Assembly: GCF_034006335.1 (NCBI RefSeq)
Contig: NZ_JAWDIQ010000001.1
From: Paracerasibacillus soli
GTDB taxonomy: Bacteria > Bacillota > Bacilli > Bacillales > Amphibacillaceae
Length of the DNA stretch: 64,000 nucleotides
Reading direction: 5' to 3' (one strand)
The notes under the pieces are model-generated. The model saw nothing but the letters and a program-made list of their open reading frames with translations. It ran no database searches and was not told where the DNA came from. This document shows, piece after piece, positions 36,896 to 47,641 of the stretch. Positions within the stretch are counted from its first letter, which is position 1; each line of letters begins with the position of its first letter. The position numbers and the translations under genes are program-made.

Positions 36896-37774
36896 TTAGT
36901 TTTCCTCCTTTTGCAGCAATGGAAATCCTAGTCTTTCTCTTTCCGCTACATACAACTTCGCAATCTCTCTCGCCAAATTCCGAATTCGTGAAATATAGCC
37001 AGTACGTTCCGTTACTGAAATAACTCCTCTAGCATCTAATAAATTAAATGTATGGGAGCATTTCAATACATAATCATATGCCGGAAATACTAATCCATTT
37101 TCCATCGTACGTTTAGCTTCCTTTTCATATTTCAAAAATAGGTTAAACAATAAATCGGTATCAGATTTTTCAAATGTATATTTAGAATGTTCGTATTCCG
37201 GTTGAAGAAAAATGTCGCGTACTGTTACACCGTTATTCCATTCCAAATCAAACACATTTTCTTTATCTTGAATATACGATGCTAAACGCTCAATTCCATA
37301 CGTGAGTTCAACTGTAACGGGATTTGCCTCAAGTCCACCAATTTGTTGAAAATACGTAAATTGTGTAATTTCCATACCATCAAGCCACACTTCCCAACCA
37401 AGTCCAGCTGCACCCAATGTTGGATTCTCCCAATTATCCTCCACAAATCGTATATCATGTTCACGAGGATTAATTCCCAAAGCAACTAAAGAATTTAAAT
37501 ACAGTTCTTGAATATTACTTGGTGACGGCTTCATAATAACTTGAAATTGATGATGTTGATATAAACGATTGGGATTTTCACCATATCTACCATCTGCAGG
37601 TCTTCTAGATGGTTCCACATATGCTACTTTCCAAGGCTCAGGTCCTAAACTACGTAATAAAGTCATTGGCGACATTGTACCTGCACCTTTTTCAACATCG
37701 TAAGCTTGCATTAATAGACAGTTTTGCTTTGACCAATAATTTTGTAAGGTTAAAATCATATTTTGTATATTCAA
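36896..37774 (-). CDS. glyQ: Glycyl-tRNA synthetase alpha subunit
   Basis: The 292-residue catalytic alpha subunit contains NYWSKQNCLLMQAYDVEKGAGTMSP, GPEPWKVAYVEPSRRPADGRYGENPNR, RFVEDNWENPTLGAAGLGWEVWLDGMEITQFTYFQQIGG and NLLDARGVISVTERTGYI. GGAGGGAAG supports a TTG start at 37774 (LNIQNMILTLQ, matching the B. subtilis N-terminus) rather than ATG 37789. A T-box leader precedes it. Confidence 0.95.
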   Translation of the reverse strand: MNIQNMILTLQNYWSKQNCLLMQAYDVEKGAGTMSPMTLLRSLGPEPWKVAYVEPSRRPADGRYGENPNRLYQHHQFQVIMKPSPSNIQELYLNSLVALGINPREHDIRFVEDNWENPTLGAAGLGWEVWLDGMEITQFTYFQQIGGLEANPVTVELTYGIERLASYIQDKENVFDLEWNNGVTVRDIFLQPEYEHSKYTFEKSDTDLLFNLFLKYEKEAKRTMENGLVFPAYDYVLKCSHTFNLLDARGVISVTERTGYISRIRNLAREIAKLYVAERERLGFPLLQKEEN

Positions 37775-37799
37775 TTGACTTCCCTCCATCTAAAATAAA

Positions 37800-38023
37800 A
37801 AATAAAAACCGCCTCTATGTCCTCACGACATAGGGACGGTTTAATTCCGCGGTTCCACCCTATTTGCTCCAATATTCTCTATTAGAGCCACTTTATCTTA
37901 TGTTCGCTCAGGAATGCCTTTCCTTCCCTAACTACTATCCGGCTCACACCAACCCGGACTCGCTACATAGTAGTTTTTAGTTCCGTACTCTTTCCCTCAT
38001 AGCAAATATGAACAATAATGATA
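37800..38023 (-). promoter_or_regulatory. Glycine T-box riboswitch upstream of glyQS
   Basis: The conserved T-box sequence AGGGTGGAACCGCGG is at 37848-37862 on the - strand, followed by a terminator (AAACCGTCC ... GGCGGTTTTTATT, 37802-37843) that competes with an antiterminator. A Stem I with paired GTCCGGGTTGG/CCGGAT segments lies upstream. The leader senses uncharged tRNA-Gly. The transcript start is predicted from the promoter at 38030-38058. Confidence 0.93.
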
Positions 38024-38029
38024 TGTAGA

Positions 38030-38058
38030 ATGATAATCATTTCCCTGTGATTTGTCAA
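38030..38058 (-). promoter_or_regulatory. Sigma-A promoter of glyQS
   Basis: TTGACA (38053-38058) and TATCAT (38030-38035) are 17 bp apart on the - strand. The -10 box lies inside AATGATTATCATT, a near-palindrome identical to the Fur-box core. Confidence 0.75.
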
Positions 38059-38075
38059 ATGTTACATTTGCAAAT

Positions 38076-38821
38076 TTAATCTAATAATTGATCCATTTGT
38101 TTTAAAAATCGTTTTGACTTTAAAAAGTAGCCACCATATTGTTCGTAGTATGCATCCAATATTTTTCTTAATAATTGAATGTTCTCCTGCTTGACTGTTA
38201 CATTTCTTACCTGTTTCAGACTTACATTCAAAAAGGTATATAAAAGTTTAACAATTGTATTTGTTAATGGGATAGCTTGGTCATCTGTAAAAAGGCAGTT
38301 TTTACATAACAATCCACCTTCTTGAATTGAAAATGCAAAAGGTGAATCTTTACTAGCACAATGTACACATCTATCAACTACCGGTGCAAATCCCCCGGCT
38401 AAGTATAACTTTAATTCATACATCATAATTGGTATGACGCATCTTTATTTTCTGCTATCCAGCAACATGTTTCATAAAGCTCCATTAACAGATAATCGTA
38501 AGGTACTTTTTGGTCAAGCAACTTATCTGTTAATTCCATAACATATGCAGTATACGCTGTTTTTACTAGGTCTTCTCTAATATTCCGGAAAGATTCTACT
38601 ATATCTCCCTGTTGCATCGTTCCTAAATTAGATGTAACATAAACTAAAAATTCTCCATATATAAATGGCTGCGTTACAGCAGCCATTCTACTTTTTGGTT
38701 TTTTTGCCCCTCTTGCAATAGCAGTAATTTTTCCAGTATGTTGGCCAAACAGCGTAACGATTTTATGTGTTTCCCCATAGTCCTGCGTTTTTATTATAAA
38801 TCCTTTTACTTTTTCAAGCAC
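38076..38821 (-). CDS. recO: DNA repair protein RecO, frameshifted
   Basis: About 248 residues over two frames (break near 38423-38430). The N-terminal OB fold is EKVKGFIIKTQDYGETHKIVTLFGQHTGKITAIARGAKKPKSRMAA. The C-terminal zinc finger is CVHCASKDSPFAFSIQEGGLLCKNC. RecO loads RecA on SSB-coated DNA with RecR. The start is GTG 38821 after AAAGGTGA. It follows yqzL and era. Confidence 0.92.
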
Positions 38822-38874
38822 ACATCTTCACCTTTTCTCGCTTCAAAATAGAACGATAAATGTATGCTAACGTA

Positions 38875-39012
38875 TCATTCTACAGTAGACGATTCGCTAC
38901 CATCCGATTTTTCAAGTTCATACATGAATGGTTCCTCTTCTAATTCTTTTAATAATAGATATGTTTCAATACATCCTGTTTTACTGAACACTTTCCAAGT
39001 TAATTCAATCAT
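38875..39012 (-). CDS. yqzL: YqzL-like small protein
   Basis: This 45-residue product MIELTWKVFSKTGCIETYLLLKELEE ... matches the YqzL family (B. subtilis MLNFTWNVFSQTGNVDTYLLFKELE as recalled), always between era and recO. GAAAGGTGG precedes ATG 39012. Function unknown. Confidence 0.85.
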   Translation of the reverse strand: MIELTWKVFSKTGCIETYLLLKELEEEPFMYELEKSDGSESSTVE

Positions 39013-39141
39013 AAAGAAAAACCACCTTTCTTATACTTGAAACGTATATTTTTAGGCTAATCTAATTTTGAATCCTGTTTCGCGATACATTTATAGGTTC
39101 ACCAATTGCATCATATCCATGAGTTTTAAAATTTACCATGT

Positions 39142-40044
39142 TTAATATTCATCTAGCCGAAAACCGAATTCATCTAGTTGTTTTTGTTTATTTCGCCAGT
39201 CTTTTTGTATTTTCACCCATAAATCCAAGTATATCTTGGTACCTAATAATGCTTCAATATCTTTCCGTGCACTCGTACCAATTTTCTTTAGCATACTACC
39301 TTGTTTACCTATTAGAATTCCCTTTTGTGATTTTCGCTCCGCTATAATAGAAGCTTGAATATAAATCTTATCGTCATCCCTTTGTTTCATTTCATCAAGA
39401 ACAACAGCAATCGAATGCGGTATTTCTTCATGCGTTAATTCAAGTACTTTTTCACGAATAAGTTCTGTAATGATAAATCGTTCTGGATGATCAGTTACTT
39501 GGTCTTTCGGATAATACTGTGGACCTGTTGGTAAATAATTTTTTATTACTTCTAGTAGATGCGTTACATTGTTACCTTGCAACGCCGAAATTGGGACAAT
39601 CTCAGCAAAAGGATATTTATCCTTATACTGATCGATTAAAGGTAATAAATCATCAGGATGGACAGAATCAATTTTATTAATAATTAACAAAACAGGCTTT
39701 TTAACTGTTTGCAGTAAATCCATAATAAATTGATCACCCCGACCATAACCTTCTTGCGCATTAATCATAAATAAGATTGCATCCACTTCATTCAAGGTAT
39801 TCTCTGCTATTTTTACCATAAAGTCACCTAGCCGATGCTTTGGCTTATGAATGCCAGGTGTATCAATGAAAACAAATTGTGCTTCGTTTGTCGTGTATAC
39901 CCCTTGAATTTTATTTCGGGTTGTTTGTGGTTTATCACTCATAATTGCAATTTTTTGTCCGATAACATGATTTAAAAATGTTGACTTTCCCACATTTGGT
40001 CTTCCGATAATTGATATAAATCCTGATTTAAATGTATTATCCAT
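39142..40044 (-). CDS. era: GTPase Era
   Basis: The 300-residue GTPase has G1 GRPNVGKSTFLN, G2 around PQTTRNKIQGVYT, G3 DTPGIH, G4 NKID and a C-terminal KH domain with GILIGKQGSMLKKIG. It binds 16S rRNA and acts in 30S assembly. GGAGG precedes ATG 40044. The frame is intact. In B. subtilis cdd lies between dgkA and era; it is absent here. Confidence 0.96.
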   Translation of the reverse strand: MDNTFKSGFISIIGRPNVGKSTFLNHVIGQKIAIMSDKPQTTRNKIQGVYTTNEAQFVFIDTPGIHKPKHRLGDFMVKIAENTLNEVDAILFMINAQEGYGRGDQFIMDLLQTVKKPVLLIINKIDSVHPDDLLPLIDQYKDKYPFAEIVPISALQGNNVTHLLEVIKNYLPTGPQYYPKDQVTDHPERFIITELIREKVLELTHEEIPHSIAVVLDEMKQRDDDKIYIQASIIAERKSQKGILIGKQGSMLKKIGTSARKDIEALLGTKIYLDLWVKIQKDWRNKQKQLDEFGFRLDEY

Positions 40045-40218
40045 ATCTTTTCCTCCATGAAGCTCTTTCTACTGTTGTTTGTTATTTATTATCATACTAT
40101 AAATCGTTTGACATTTCATCGATTCGACAAAGTAAGTAAAAACATTATCATATTAGACATAATGTTCCACCCACCGCAAATAAGAACATGATACAGCATG
40201 CTCAACCGGATCATTTAA

Positions 40219-40266
40219 GATAAAACAGCCTCATTAGAGCAGATTCACTCTAAAAGAGGCTGTTTC
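40219..40266 (-). terminator. Terminator after dgkA
   Basis: AAACAGCCTC pairs with GAGGCTGTTT, with inner TTAGAG/CTCTAA, followed by T-rich sequence on the - strand. It separates dgkA from era. Confidence 0.78.
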
Positions 40267-40273
40267 GGTTTCG

Positions 40274-40645
40274 TTATAAATGAAACAGTTTTGGTATAAA
40301 AATGAGACTACCTATCAAAGCTGCTACGAATGCAGCGACAAGAACTGCACCAGCAGCTAAATCTTTAATAACTTTTGCTTGTGGGTGAATTTCGGGTCTC
40401 ATATAATCTATGATTGTCTCTATGGCACTATTTAATATTTCCATCGTCATTACAAAGCCGGTTGCAAATAAAATACTGACCCACTCCATTTTAGTTAACG
40501 AAAAGAAAAAACCACTTAATATGACAAGCCCTGCCACAATTGTATGAATTCTAAAGTTTCGTTCCCGTCTGAAGGCTTGTACAATACCATTCCACGCATA
40601 AGAAAATCCAATTGACCTTTTTTTATCTTTCAAGATGAAACTCAC
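40274..40645 (-). CDS. dgkA: Undecaprenol/diacylglycerol kinase DgkA
   Basis: The 123-residue integral membrane kinase has the signature AMETLNSAIETIIDY (motif VMTMEILNSAIETIIDYMRPE) and three membrane helices. In Bacilli this enzyme phosphorylates undecaprenol for wall lipid carrier recycling. It overlaps ybeY by 23 bp. Confidence 0.92.
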   Translation of the reverse strand: MSFILKDKKRSIGFSYAWNGIVQAFRRERNFRIHTIVAGLVILSGFFFSLTKMEWVSILFATGFVMTMEILNSAIETIIDYMRPEIHPQAKVIKDLAAGAVLVAAFVAALIGSLIFIPKLFHL

Positions 40646-41084
40646 CTAGTATATCTTCTTGCTTAGAAAACATTTGCTTCTCTTCTTCTTTTGTTTGATG
40701 ATCATAACCTAATAAGTGTAGTAAACCGTGCACTGCTAGAAAAGCTAACTCTCTTTCAAAAGAATGATTGTATTCTTTTGCTTGCTCTTCCGTCCTCTGT
40801 ACAGAAATAATAATATCTCCCAAAACCACTGGAATATCCTTACCTTGAAGAACTACTTCGTCTTCTGATATTTCCTCAAGGGCAAAGCTTATGACATCAG
40901 TCGGTCTATCTTGACCCCGATAATCACGATTAATCTCCTGAATGTCATCGTTATTAACAAAAGTAATCGATACTTCTGCGTCAGGGTAATTTTCTTTTTC
41001 TAACGCAAATTGTATAACTTTCTTAACTAATGTAATATGGTCATCTAACAATGTTTCCGTTTGATCTTCATAGTAAATCGGCAT
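40623..41084 (-). CDS. ybeY: Endoribonuclease YbeY
   Basis: The 153-residue metalloprotein carries the zinc motif HGLLHLLGYDHQ and the RGQDRPTDVISFALEE segment. It matures 16S rRNA 3' ends and takes part in ribosome quality control. AAAAGGAGG sets the ATG at 41084; an earlier in-frame start at 41147 lies within pgpH. Start and pgpH stop overlap (TAATG). Confidence 0.94.
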   Translation of the reverse strand: MPIYYEDQTETLLDDHITLVKKVIQFALEKENYPDAEVSITFVNNDDIQEINRDYRGQDRPTDVISFALEEISEDEVVLQGKDIPVVLGDIIISVQRTEEQAKEYNHSFERELAFLAVHGLLHLLGYDHQTKEEEKQMFSKQEDILGEFHLER

Positions 41085-43218
41085 TAATTTGCCTCCTTTT
41101 CCGGATATTGAATTCTTGAATGAAAAATCCCTTTTAATGTACTGCAAATCGTTTGATGGATTATTTTTAGTTCCTTAATTGTTAAGGGGCATTCATCAAA
41201 CTGACCATCTTGTAAACGATCCGTTACGATTGAAGATACAATTTCTTCAATTTTTTCTTCCGTCGGCTCCTTCAAGGAACGTACAGCTGCTTCAACAGAG
41301 TCGCATATACAAATAATTGCAGACTCTTTTGATTGTGGCTTCGGTCCTGGATAGCGAAAGTCCGATTCCTTCACCTGTTTGTTCGTCTCTTTCTCTTTAT
41401 AGTAAAAATATTTAAGTAGAGTTGTTCCATGATGCTCTTTTGCTATAGCAATGATTTCTTTTGGCATCTTATGCTTCTTTAACATATCAGCTCCATCATA
41501 TGGATGTGCCATTATAATTTCTGCACTCTGTATTGGCAAAATAACGTCATGTGGGTTTTTTATTGCTAGCTGGTTCTCAATAAAATAGTGTGGACGAACT
41601 GTTTTGCCGATATCATGATAATAAGCCCCAACACGAGCGAGTAAACCATTCGCACCTATCGCATCACATGCAGTTTCACTTAAGTTGGCTACCATAACAG
41701 AATGATGATAAGTTCCCGGTGCTTCGGTTAAAATTTTCTTTAAGAGCGGATGATTTGGACTCGATAATTGCAAAAGTTTGATATCCGATAATATACCAAG
41801 TCCTGCTCGAAAAATGGCAACAATCCAATTGTTAATACTGCTGATAATAACGCAGATGCAACACCATAACTTGATTGTAAAAACATATCCTTTAATGAAT
41901 ATTTCTCGAACGAGATAAATATAAATAATAATGCAGTTAAAATATTAATAATGGACAAGCTGAGCCCGGTTTTTGCAATCGTCATTCTATCTTTCACATT
42001 ACTCAAAAGAATAATTGCACCTAGTTGAGAAATATAAAAATATATCCCTGCCTCGATATTTAGTGAGCCTGGAATTTCACCATTAAAAATAATACTCCCT
42101 AAGATAGCATATATTCCAGTAACAACAATCGCAAATCTTTCATTAATTAATAGCTTCACCAGCAGGACACCTGTGGCAATTGGAACAACATAAAAAAATT
42201 GGTTGGAGGATGTTGTATATAGACTCACAATTTTCATTAGGGAAACAACCATAAAGCTTATTAATAGTATGGACAAAACAGTTCCCTTATCCGTTCTTTT
42301 TTGTTTTTCAAGTTGCACCATTTCATAACTAATAATACCTAGCAACATAACGATTAAAATCGCTAAACCAATTAAAGGATAAATATTTCGCTCTTTATTA
42401 AGGAGCCCGACTAATTTAATCTTTTCATACATTTCATTGGTTATCGTTTGTCCTTCCCGAACAATGATCTCACCAGCTCGTATTAATACGGGATCAACAT
42501 TACTTGCTGCAACCTTTTGCGCGTCCATCGTCTTTTCTACATCAAAAAAGGAGTTCTCTGCAACAGCAAAGTCTGCAATATTATTTAAAACACTTTTCAA
42601 TTCTGGAGAAAGCTTTGTATATTTAATAGCTGTTTTTACATCCGATTTCGCGCTTGCAAGGTTTTCGGTTCTTACGCCTCTTGCAAATACATCTTTCATA
42701 GAAGAAAGTAATAGTTTTCTTCCCTCTTTACGTTCCGTTTCAGGTATTTCAACTAAAGTAGCAAAAACGCTATCGCCAATTTTTTCAGTGATATCTAAAG
42801 ATAATACTTGTTTTAGCTGTTGTACTTTTTCCAAATTACTAAGCGGAGGACTATCTTCGTCTTTTATCATATTTGTATCAATTTTTCCTGCTTCTATTTC
42901 CTTTACCGCATCAAAAATTTCTTCTACATAATGAATCCGCTTATCTGTCACTTCATCCGATATCGTATATCGATTCTGGTACAGACTGAACTGCTTCCCT
43001 AATATTTTTTTCCGTTTCTTGTTCATTTTCTATAGTAATTGGTGAACGGATTGTCTCCCTAGCATTGCTAAATCGTTCAATATCGTATGTTTTTGTATAA
43101 ACATTATTTAATGTCACAAAAAGATGAATATACCTAATATGCAGACCGGTATAAAAATCGTAAACCATTTCGACTGTAATCGAAAGTTCTTTTTGTAAAG
43201 AAATGTAAGCCTCCTCAT
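41084..43218 (-). CDS. pgpH: PgpH-type 7TM-HD cyclic-di-AMP phosphodiesterase, frameshifted
   Basis: About 711 residues reconstructed from four frames. The N-terminus MRRLTFLYKKNFRLQSKWFTIFIPVCILGIFIFL (from ATG 43218 after GGTGGAG) is joined to the extracellular 7TMR-HDED domain (RETIRSPITIENEQ ...), seven membrane helices (42400-41800), and a cytosolic HD domain with YHHSVMVANLSE, YYHDIGKTVRPHYF and HPYDGADML. It hydrolyses c-di-AMP in relatives. All breaks are 1-nt changes, so the gene is probably intact in the cell. Confidence 0.9.
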
Positions 43219-43244
43219 ATTCTCCACCCCCAATATAAATATAA

Positions 43245-43272
43245 GAAAAAGGCCCACCAACCTTGAGCCTTT
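43245..43272 (-). terminator. Hairpin between phoH and pgpH
   Basis: AAAGGCTC pairs with GGGCCTTT on the - strand and is followed by TTTCT, overlapping the phoH stop. It may attenuate read-through into pgpH. Confidence 0.55.
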
Positions 43273-44236
43273 ATTTTTCTATTTGTTTATCATCATATGC
43301 TTCAATAATACGCTGTACTAAAGGATGTCGTACTACATCAGTTTGCGTTAACGTAATAAAGGATATACCATTTACACCTTTTAGAATACGTTGAACAATT
43401 TGTAGTCCAGATGTTACTCCTTTTGGTAAATCAATTTGGGTGACATCACCTGTGATAACCATTTTAGAACCAAAACCTAAACGTGTAAGGAACATTTTCA
43501 TCTGTTCAGGAGTGGTATTTTGCGCCTCATCTAAAATAACAAATGCATCATCTAATGTTCTACCACGCATATAGGCAAGCGGAGCAATTTCAATCGTTTC
43601 TCTCTCTATTAGTCTCATCGTATGTTCAACACCTAGCACATCATGTAAAGCATCATAAAGCGGCCGTAAATAAGGATCAACTTTTTCTTTTAAATCTCCT
43701 GGTAAAAAACCTAAACTTTCACCTGCCTCTACTGCAGGTCTTGTTAAAATAATTCGTTTCACCATCCCACTTTTCAAAGCCCAAACTGCCATTACAACAG
43801 CTAAATACGTTTTTCCTGTACCGGCTGGTCCAATGCCAAATACTAAATCATTCTCTTTTATAGCTGAAATATACTTTTTTTGTCCTAATGTCTTGATTCG
43901 AATCGATTTTCCTTTTGCATTTTTCGTTATTTCATCTTCAAATAAGGTTTCAAATTGGTTTAATTTATTTTGGACAACTAAATCTACTGCATAAACAATA
44001 TCTCTTTCTGTAATCGTAATTCCTTTTCTAATCACCGTTAATAGTGCATATAATACCTTTTCAGTCATCTGCTTAGCTTTTTCTTCACCTTTGACAAGTA
44101 CTTGTTCGCCTCTCGTTACGATTGAAACATGTAACTTGTCTTCTATATGCTTTAAATAACGATCATTATTTCCAAATAGTTCTAATGCTTCCTTTGCATC
44201 AGCTAATTGTAAATTTTCATTGACGTTTTCTGACAT
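43271..44236 (-). CDS. phoH: PhoH-family ATPase
   Basis: The 321-residue PhoH-like protein has a Walker A motif GPAGTGKTYLAVV, Walker B FVILDEAQNTTPEQMKMFLTRLG and the downstream GDVTQIDLP. The N-terminus is KH-like. It is linked genetically with ybeY and RNA processing. AAGGAGA precedes ATG 44236; a TTG at 44242 is in frame. Intact. Confidence 0.93.
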   Translation of the reverse strand: MSENVNENLQLADAKEALELFGNNDRYLKHIEDKLHVSIVTRGEQVLVKGEEKAKQMTEKVLYALLTVIRKGITITERDIVYAVDLVVQNKLNQFETLFEDEITKNAKGKSIRIKTLGQKKYISAIKENDLVFGIGPAGTGKTYLAVVMAVWALKSGMVKRIILTRPAVEAGESLGFLPGDLKEKVDPYLRPLYDALHDVLGVEHTMRLIERETIEIAPLAYMRGRTLDDAFVILDEAQNTTPEQMKMFLTRLGFGSKMVITGDVTQIDLPKGVTSGLQIVQRILKGVNGISFITLTQTDVVRHPLVQRIIEAYDDKQIEK

Positions 44237-44275
44237 AATCAATCTCCTTGGTTATTGTCTTAAAAATTGCTTCTG

Positions 44276-45492
44276 TTATCTAATTGGTTTTGGCTCTGCA
44301 ATGTCTTCTTCAACTGTAATATATAAGTTTAATTTAACTTTACCATTCTCTGTACGTTCATGCAAAACTTTTTCGGAGATAATCGTTGCTTCTGGGCCTA
44401 ATTCTAAATTTAATTCTTTTCTAGCTTGTTCCATACCAATTTTGATAGCTTCTTTTTTTGTTCGCTCAACATGATAACTTGATTTTTCACTATGAATCGC
44501 TTCAACAACGGTTATAGGTAATTGCCATTTAAAGAAATGAATAGGGTTTTCAATTGTTTCAACATAGGTTGCCTCATACTTTGGTGATTTAAAGTTCCAA
44601 ATTGGTACTTGCCAAGAAAATATCCGAAGAAAATATTTATTTTCTTGCTCTCCTGTATACAATTCATAATTTGCTTCAAGTGGGATTGTAACTGAAACTT
44701 CGTACCAAGTTCTCGCAATAATTTCTCCTTCAGCTGAAACAAGGACACGTGTATCCTCTTCATCTTCATTCTCTTTTCATCCCCTGGTTCTTCATCTGAT
44801 GTTAAATCACCTGATACGATTATTTCTCCCGGCTCTACATAGTCATTTAAATATACCTGTGGAAGCCCTTTTGAGACATACATCTTTTTTATAACGCCTT
44901 TTTTGGCAGCTACTAAATGACGAGGACCATGTACTTTTTCTTTTGTAACTATTAATTTTTCTACCCCTTCAAGTTGGAAGGTTGTCCCCTTTTTTTCCAC
45001 ACCAATCCATAATAATTCCGGTATATCATGTAATAGTTTTTGTTGTATAGCTACAGGCGAATCAAGTGTAAATGTCCATGTACCTGGATGGATTCCATAA
45101 CTTGTTAACTGATTTGTAATTTTCTTTTCTAAATCCGTGGGAACACCGGTAACTTCCACTTTCCATATAATATTAGATAAAAAGACAATAAAGAATAAAC
45201 TTAAGATACTAGCAATCAAGAAGTGCTTTTTTTTCATAAACCGCTCTAAAATAAACGGTATTCCCTTTTTATGAACAAATGAAATTTTATAGTCCTTTCT
45301 TTTCCTAATCTTTCTTATTAAAGGTATGTCACTTCGATTTACATTCCCAATACATGTATTTTTTCCTGTTCTTTTTACATTCCATACCGGAACACCAACA
45401 TGAATACAATCTTGAAAAAACAATTCTGGCATATTACCCTTTACCTTAATGGTTACATAACCGACAAAAAATGAACCTTGTGTTTGTTTCAT
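44276..45492 (-). CDS. yqfD: Sporulation protein YqfD, frameshifted
   Basis: About 405 residues over two frames (break near 44660-44780). It has one membrane helix (HFLIASILSLFFIVFLSNIIWKV), the YqfD signature VEVTGVPTDLEKKITNQL ... SYGIHPGTWTF and the long extracytoplasmic domain. YqfD works in sigma-E-dependent spore coat/cortex assembly in B. subtilis. AGGAGGA precedes the ATG. It follows yqfC. Confidence 0.9.
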
Positions 45493-45535
45493 TTCTTCCT
45501 CCTAAACTTCTCTTCTCCATGTTTTTCATTATCTA

Positions 45536-45817
45536 TTATTCTGGAATAAATTTAATTTCTGAAACCGTACCTTCTAGCAAAATCTCTTCAGGAAGCATCA
45601 TTTTTAATACAAAACCTTTGCCCTTAATTTGAATATATCCCTTTGTTGACTTTAATCTTAACTCTGTATCTGTAAATGTTATAAGCCCTTTGTGGTTTTC
45701 AATATAGACATGAATTTGGCCAATTGCGGTGATCCTTGGAAGTTCTAAAATTGCATCTGAAGGAAGTGCAAAGTATTTAACAAATAAAGGACGTAAACGT
45801 TGTTGGAATTTCTTCAA
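45536..45817 (-). CDS. yqfC: Sporulation protein YqfC
   Basis: The 93-residue beta-rich protein (PLFVKYFALPSDAILELPRITAIGQIHVYIENHKGLITFTDTELRLKSTKGYIQIKGKGF ...) matches YqfC, which is paired with YqfD. GAGGGGG supports a TTG start at 45817; ATG 45835 overlaps the ribosome site. Confidence 0.88.
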   Translation of the reverse strand: MKKFQQRLRPLFVKYFALPSDAILELPRITAIGQIHVYIENHKGLITFTDTELRLKSTKGYIQIKGKGFVLKMMLPEEILLEGTVSEIKFIPE

Positions 45818-45921
45818 TATGCAGCCCCCTCTCACATTTCATATTTATGAGATAAGGTCATTAATAAGAACAATAAAATTGTTAAAAAGACAGTTATATT
45901 AACAGATATGGGGTGTTCATT

Positions 45922-45974
45922 ATAAAAAAAATCCCATGAAACGATAAGGTACTTTTACCTTATGCTTCATGGGA
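45922..45974 (-). terminator. Strong terminator after the yqfB-like gene
   Basis: TCCCATGAA pairs with TTCATGGGA and inner TAAGGTA with TACCTTA; a run of T follows on the - strand. It separates the nfeD-floA-yqfB unit from yqfC-yqfD. Confidence 0.88.
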
Positions 45975-45989
45975 AGTAAATAATTAACT

Positions 45990-46541
45990 TTATCTCTTTC
46001 TTTCTTCTGTAACAGGTCGATACGGCTTTTGGGCGCGTGGTGGTCCCAATATTTCCGCCATAATAATCCCTTCAATTAATCCATTACGATTTAATTGGTT
46101 TTTCATTTGAGATTTGAATTTTTCATGATGATAGTCATTTGCTTGGTTATGCTTTCTTTCAAGTAATATAGCCGAGTGTTAAATTCCACTTTCCAAACTA
46201 TTATCTTGTATATCACCAATCTCACTCATCGGTAAATCTACTGTAGTTCGCATACTGCCAGCTAGACGCTCCAACTGTTGTTGTTGCTGTTCCTCGATTG
46301 AAACCGTTTGAACAGTCTGTTTTTGTTCTTGTTTTACCGGTTTAGTTGGTACACGCTGTGCTTGTGTAGGTACCGGTGAAACTGGTCTAGGTCTTGAAGG
46401 GTTAGCAGGACGCTGTTGCCTACCTGTTGTCTCCTCCTTCTGTTTAGATGAGGAGCTTTCTTTTAAGACCTTCAGAATGCCACCTACAATAATGATAATG
46501 AGGACGAAATTTTGTGCAATGAATTCAAATAAATCCGCCAT
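45990..46541 (-). CDS. yqfB: YqfB-like membrane protein, frameshifted
   Basis: The product begins MADLFEFIAQNFVLIIIIVGGILKVL, a single N-terminal membrane helix, then a Pro/Gln-rich low-complexity linker and a charged tail that crosses a frame break near 46180 (ILLERKHNQANDYHHEKFKSQMKNQLNRNGLIEGIIMAEILGPPRAQKPYRP). About 183 residues. The family is poorly known; it sits with floA and nfeD, so a microdomain role is a guess. GAGGAGGGG precedes ATG 46541. Confidence 0.65.
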
Positions 46542-46567
46542 CATGCCCCTCCTCATTCAGAACTACA

Positions 46568-47575
46568 TTATTTTTTTCCATTTTCTTCATGATCATCTTT
46601 ATCTTTCGATAGTCTACCTATTGAATCACGCATGTCTGTATCCGCGTTAATGTTTTGATAGTTTAAATAGTCCATCACACCCATTTTACCAAACGTAATG
46701 CTTCAGCAAGTGCTTTTGGTACTTCTGCTTCTGCTTCCACAACATACGCACGCATTTCCTGTACACGAGCGAGCATTTCTTGTTCTTGAGCAACAGCCAT
46801 TGCACGGCGTTCCTCTGCTTTAGCTTGTGCGATATTTTTATCTGCTTCAGCTTGGTCAGTTTGTAAAATCGCTCCAATGTTTTTGCCGATATCAACATCA
46901 GCAATATCGATGGACAAGATTTCAAACGCCGTTCCAGCATCTAGTCCTTTTGCTAATACAGTATGGGAAATAGAGTTCTGGATTTTCCAATACTTGTTTA
47001 TGTGTTTTAGAACTACCAATTGTACTAACGACACCTTCCCCAACACGGGCAATAACCGTTTCTTCACCAGCACCACCGACAAGTCGGTCAATATTTGCAC
47101 GTACTGTAATCCGTGCCAATGCTTTAACTTCAATACCATCCATCGCAATACCCGCAATAAATGGTGTTTCAATTACTTTCGGGTTAACACTCATTTGTAC
47201 CGCTTCTAATACATCACGACCAGCTAGATCAATTGCAGCTGCTCTTTCAAAAGAAAGTTCAATATTTGCACGATGTGCTGCAATAAGCGCGTTCACTACC
47301 CTATCCACATTACCACCTGCTAAATAATGACTCTCTAGTTGGTTTGTAGATACATTAAGTCCAGCTTTATGCGCTTTAATTAATGGATTAATGACTCTAC
47401 TTGGTACAACACGACGTAATCTCATTCCAACAAGTGTAAAAATACCTACTCGCACACCAGCTGCAAGTGCACTTATCCAAAGCATCACTGGTATAAATGT
47501 AAATAATATGGCTACTGCAATTAAAATAACCGCAATTAAAATAATAGGTGCCAACTCTTGAATTCCTAATTCCAT
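46568..47575 (-). CDS. floA: Flotillin-like protein FloA, frameshifted
   Basis: About 335 residues from several frames (breaks near 46680 and 46930-46990). The N-terminus is ELAPIILIAVILIAVAILFTFIP, a membrane hairpin, then the PHB domain (GLNVSTNQLESHYLAGGNVDRVVNALIAAHRANIELSFERAAAIDLAGRDVLEAVQMSVNPKVIETP) and the repeats near AQAKAEERRAMAVAQEQEM. FloA scaffolds functional membrane microdomains with NfeD. It is downstream of nfeD. Confidence 0.93.
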
Positions 47576-47641
47576 ATTTTCATCCTCCTAATAACTAATT
47601 TTATAAATAAGAAATCCATCATTGTTTAAAGGATTCCATTA

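Noticed and set aside
42437..42931. 164-codon frame antisense to pgpH
   Set aside because: Shadow frame; the protein on the other strand explains this region.
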